Below are positions 53,269-54,128 of a stretch of DNA of 54,128 nucleotides, piece after piece. The notes below the pieces were generated by a model. The model was not told the DNA's origin. It searched no databases and worked only from the letters and a program-made list of their open reading frames with translations. A program made the position numbers and the translations under genes. Numbering within the stretch: the stretch's first letter is position 1; every line of letters begins with the position of its first letter. The DNA is from JAKZSU01 sp047517485 (GTDB taxonomy: Bacteria; Pseudomonadota; Alphaproteobacteria; UBA7887), in the NCBI GenBank assembly GCA_047517485.1, contig JAKZSU010000070.1, positions 1 to 54,128 on the forward strand, written 5' to 3'.

Positions 53269-54014
53269 CTAAAGGTGATCGATGGAAAGGCGCGTACCGT
53301 CACGTGCCAGGCAGACGAAATGAAGCTTGCCAAGGCCACGGGTTTGCCAATTGACCTGCAGGAACTTACCGCCCAGGGCGTTGGCGGCGTCGACCGAGAG
53401 AGCGACCTCGTGGATAGCCGCGCCAAATCGTGGTATCAAGCGCTCCGCCTCGCCGAGAGGAGGCACGTTCTGGTCGCCATCGGCCCGATAGCTGAACGCA
53501 ACCCGATAGGGCCGCCGCGCCCGCCGTTGACGATCGTGAACAGCGCACGTTGGGTATCGGGCTGCCACGGGATGCGTAAGGAACTTGTTTGATCCCGGCC
53601 AGCCGCTTGAAAATGCAAACTGGCCGCGCTTCTGGCGCAATTGATTTCGATGTGCGGGCGCGTGGTGCCGCGAACCGTCGGATGGCCCGCATAACGGTCG
53701 AGCGCGATCGAACCCACCGACAACACGCCGGCGGAAGGGAATTTCGACGAAAGGTCGATGCGAAAACTACCGTCCTTGTCCAGCACGCGACGCTCTTGAA
53801 AGACAGTCCGACCGACGTCATCGCGCAAGCGATATCGAATTTCGAAATCCGCTTCTAACCCCGTTTCATCGTAAAAGAACTGATGGTTTGCCATCCATAG
53901 ATTTTCACTAACGCCACCGCCATAAAGCACCGGCATCCAGTTCGTCCGATTGTATGGCATCATGACCGGCACGCGATCCAATACCTCATCCGACATTCCC
54001 CATATACCATCCAA
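53269..54014 (-). pseudogene. Hypothetical protein with a -1 frame disruption
   Basis: Reading from about 54014 (TTG) or ATG 53996, a protein with MMPYNRTNWMPVLYGGGVSE and FRIDLSSKFPSAGVLSVGSI continues to FTIVNGGRGG near 53511. From there the first frame (stop 53436) turns odd, while the -1 frame reads on sensibly as PYRVAFSYRADGDQNVPPLG to SIDHL at 53269. One base appears missing near 53510-53523. Upstream, the frame stays open to about 54063 and a second possible shift near 54045-54051 would link it to a frame beginning ATG 54126 (MTEWPSKRGPITKIMPSDG), so the true gene may start at or beyond the window edge. Function unknown. Confidence 0.6.
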
Positions 54015-54128
54015 ATTCGTGGAATTCGTACCACTTTCCCACCGCCAAGGGAACTGTATCCCCTATGCAGCCATCCGATGGCATGATTTTGGTAATCGGC
54101 CCGCGCTTGGAAGGCCACTCGGTCATTT

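Noticed and set aside
53505..53523. Programmed -1 frameshift in the hypothetical gene
   Set aside because: No X-XXY-YYZ slippery heptamer is seen at the break (CGGCGGCCCTATCGG), and an ordinary one-base indel or sequence error explains it more simply.

Overview
The window is high-GC DNA that looks like an alphaproteobacterial chromosome, probably a Rhodospirillales-like lineage. This is inferred from gene order, not from any search. The cues are: an N-terminally anchored cytochrome c beside kdsB and pheA; a small SRP RNA directly before dnaX-ybaB-recR; a SDHAF4/DUF1674 protein beside rsmB-rpe-heparinase; and KDO synthesis, which implies an LPS outer membrane. No rRNA, tRNA or CRISPR array was recognised.

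Layout. Bases 1-136 are the end of an IS5-like element running off the left edge. Bases 137-22,300 are mostly core genes: a periplasmic binding protein, cytochrome c, kdsB-pheA, nudC, ffs-dnaX-ybaB-recR, rmuC, def-fmt-truA, an adenylate cyclase/TPR protein, an amidohydrolase, dapE, EVE and Rieske proteins, acs, and a Sel1/SPOR protein. Two families of structured repeats sit between these genes. One is a large palindrome at 137-297, 2894-3159 and 8178-8443, the last two folding into a Y shape. The other is a roughly 58-bp unit followed by a variable hairpin, at the convergent junctions pheA/nudC (one copy) and acs/SPOR (three copies).

Bases 22,600-26,900 hold a small envelope coiled-coil protein, SDHAF4, rsmB, rpe and a heparinase-family protein. 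From 26,929 to the right edge is a surface-glycan island. It opens with pseC on the plus strand, then a three-gene minus-strand block (GT4, asparagine synthase, GT4), a frame-disrupted methyltransferase on the plus strand, and a minus-strand run of about 20 genes from the right edge down to 33,357, most overlapping by 4-25 bp.

The island encodes a full CMP-pseudaminic acid route: PseB, PseC, a GNAT proposed as PseH, PseG, PseI and PseF. PseC lies more than 16 kb from the others. It also has a PtmE-like CBS-nucleotidyltransferase with a second CMP-nonulosonate synthetase, suggesting a legionaminic-type branch whose other genes are not in view. A PglK/MsbA-like ABC transporter, four glycosyltransferases, and decorating enzymes (carbamoyl-, formyl- and methyltransferases, a deacetylase-like protein, WbqC, KAS III, two asparagine-synthase-type amidotransferases) complete it. 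Three island genes carry frame disruptions. Two of these are exact one-unit expansions of short tandem repeats (14 bp and GACC), which could mean phase variation, decay or assembly error.
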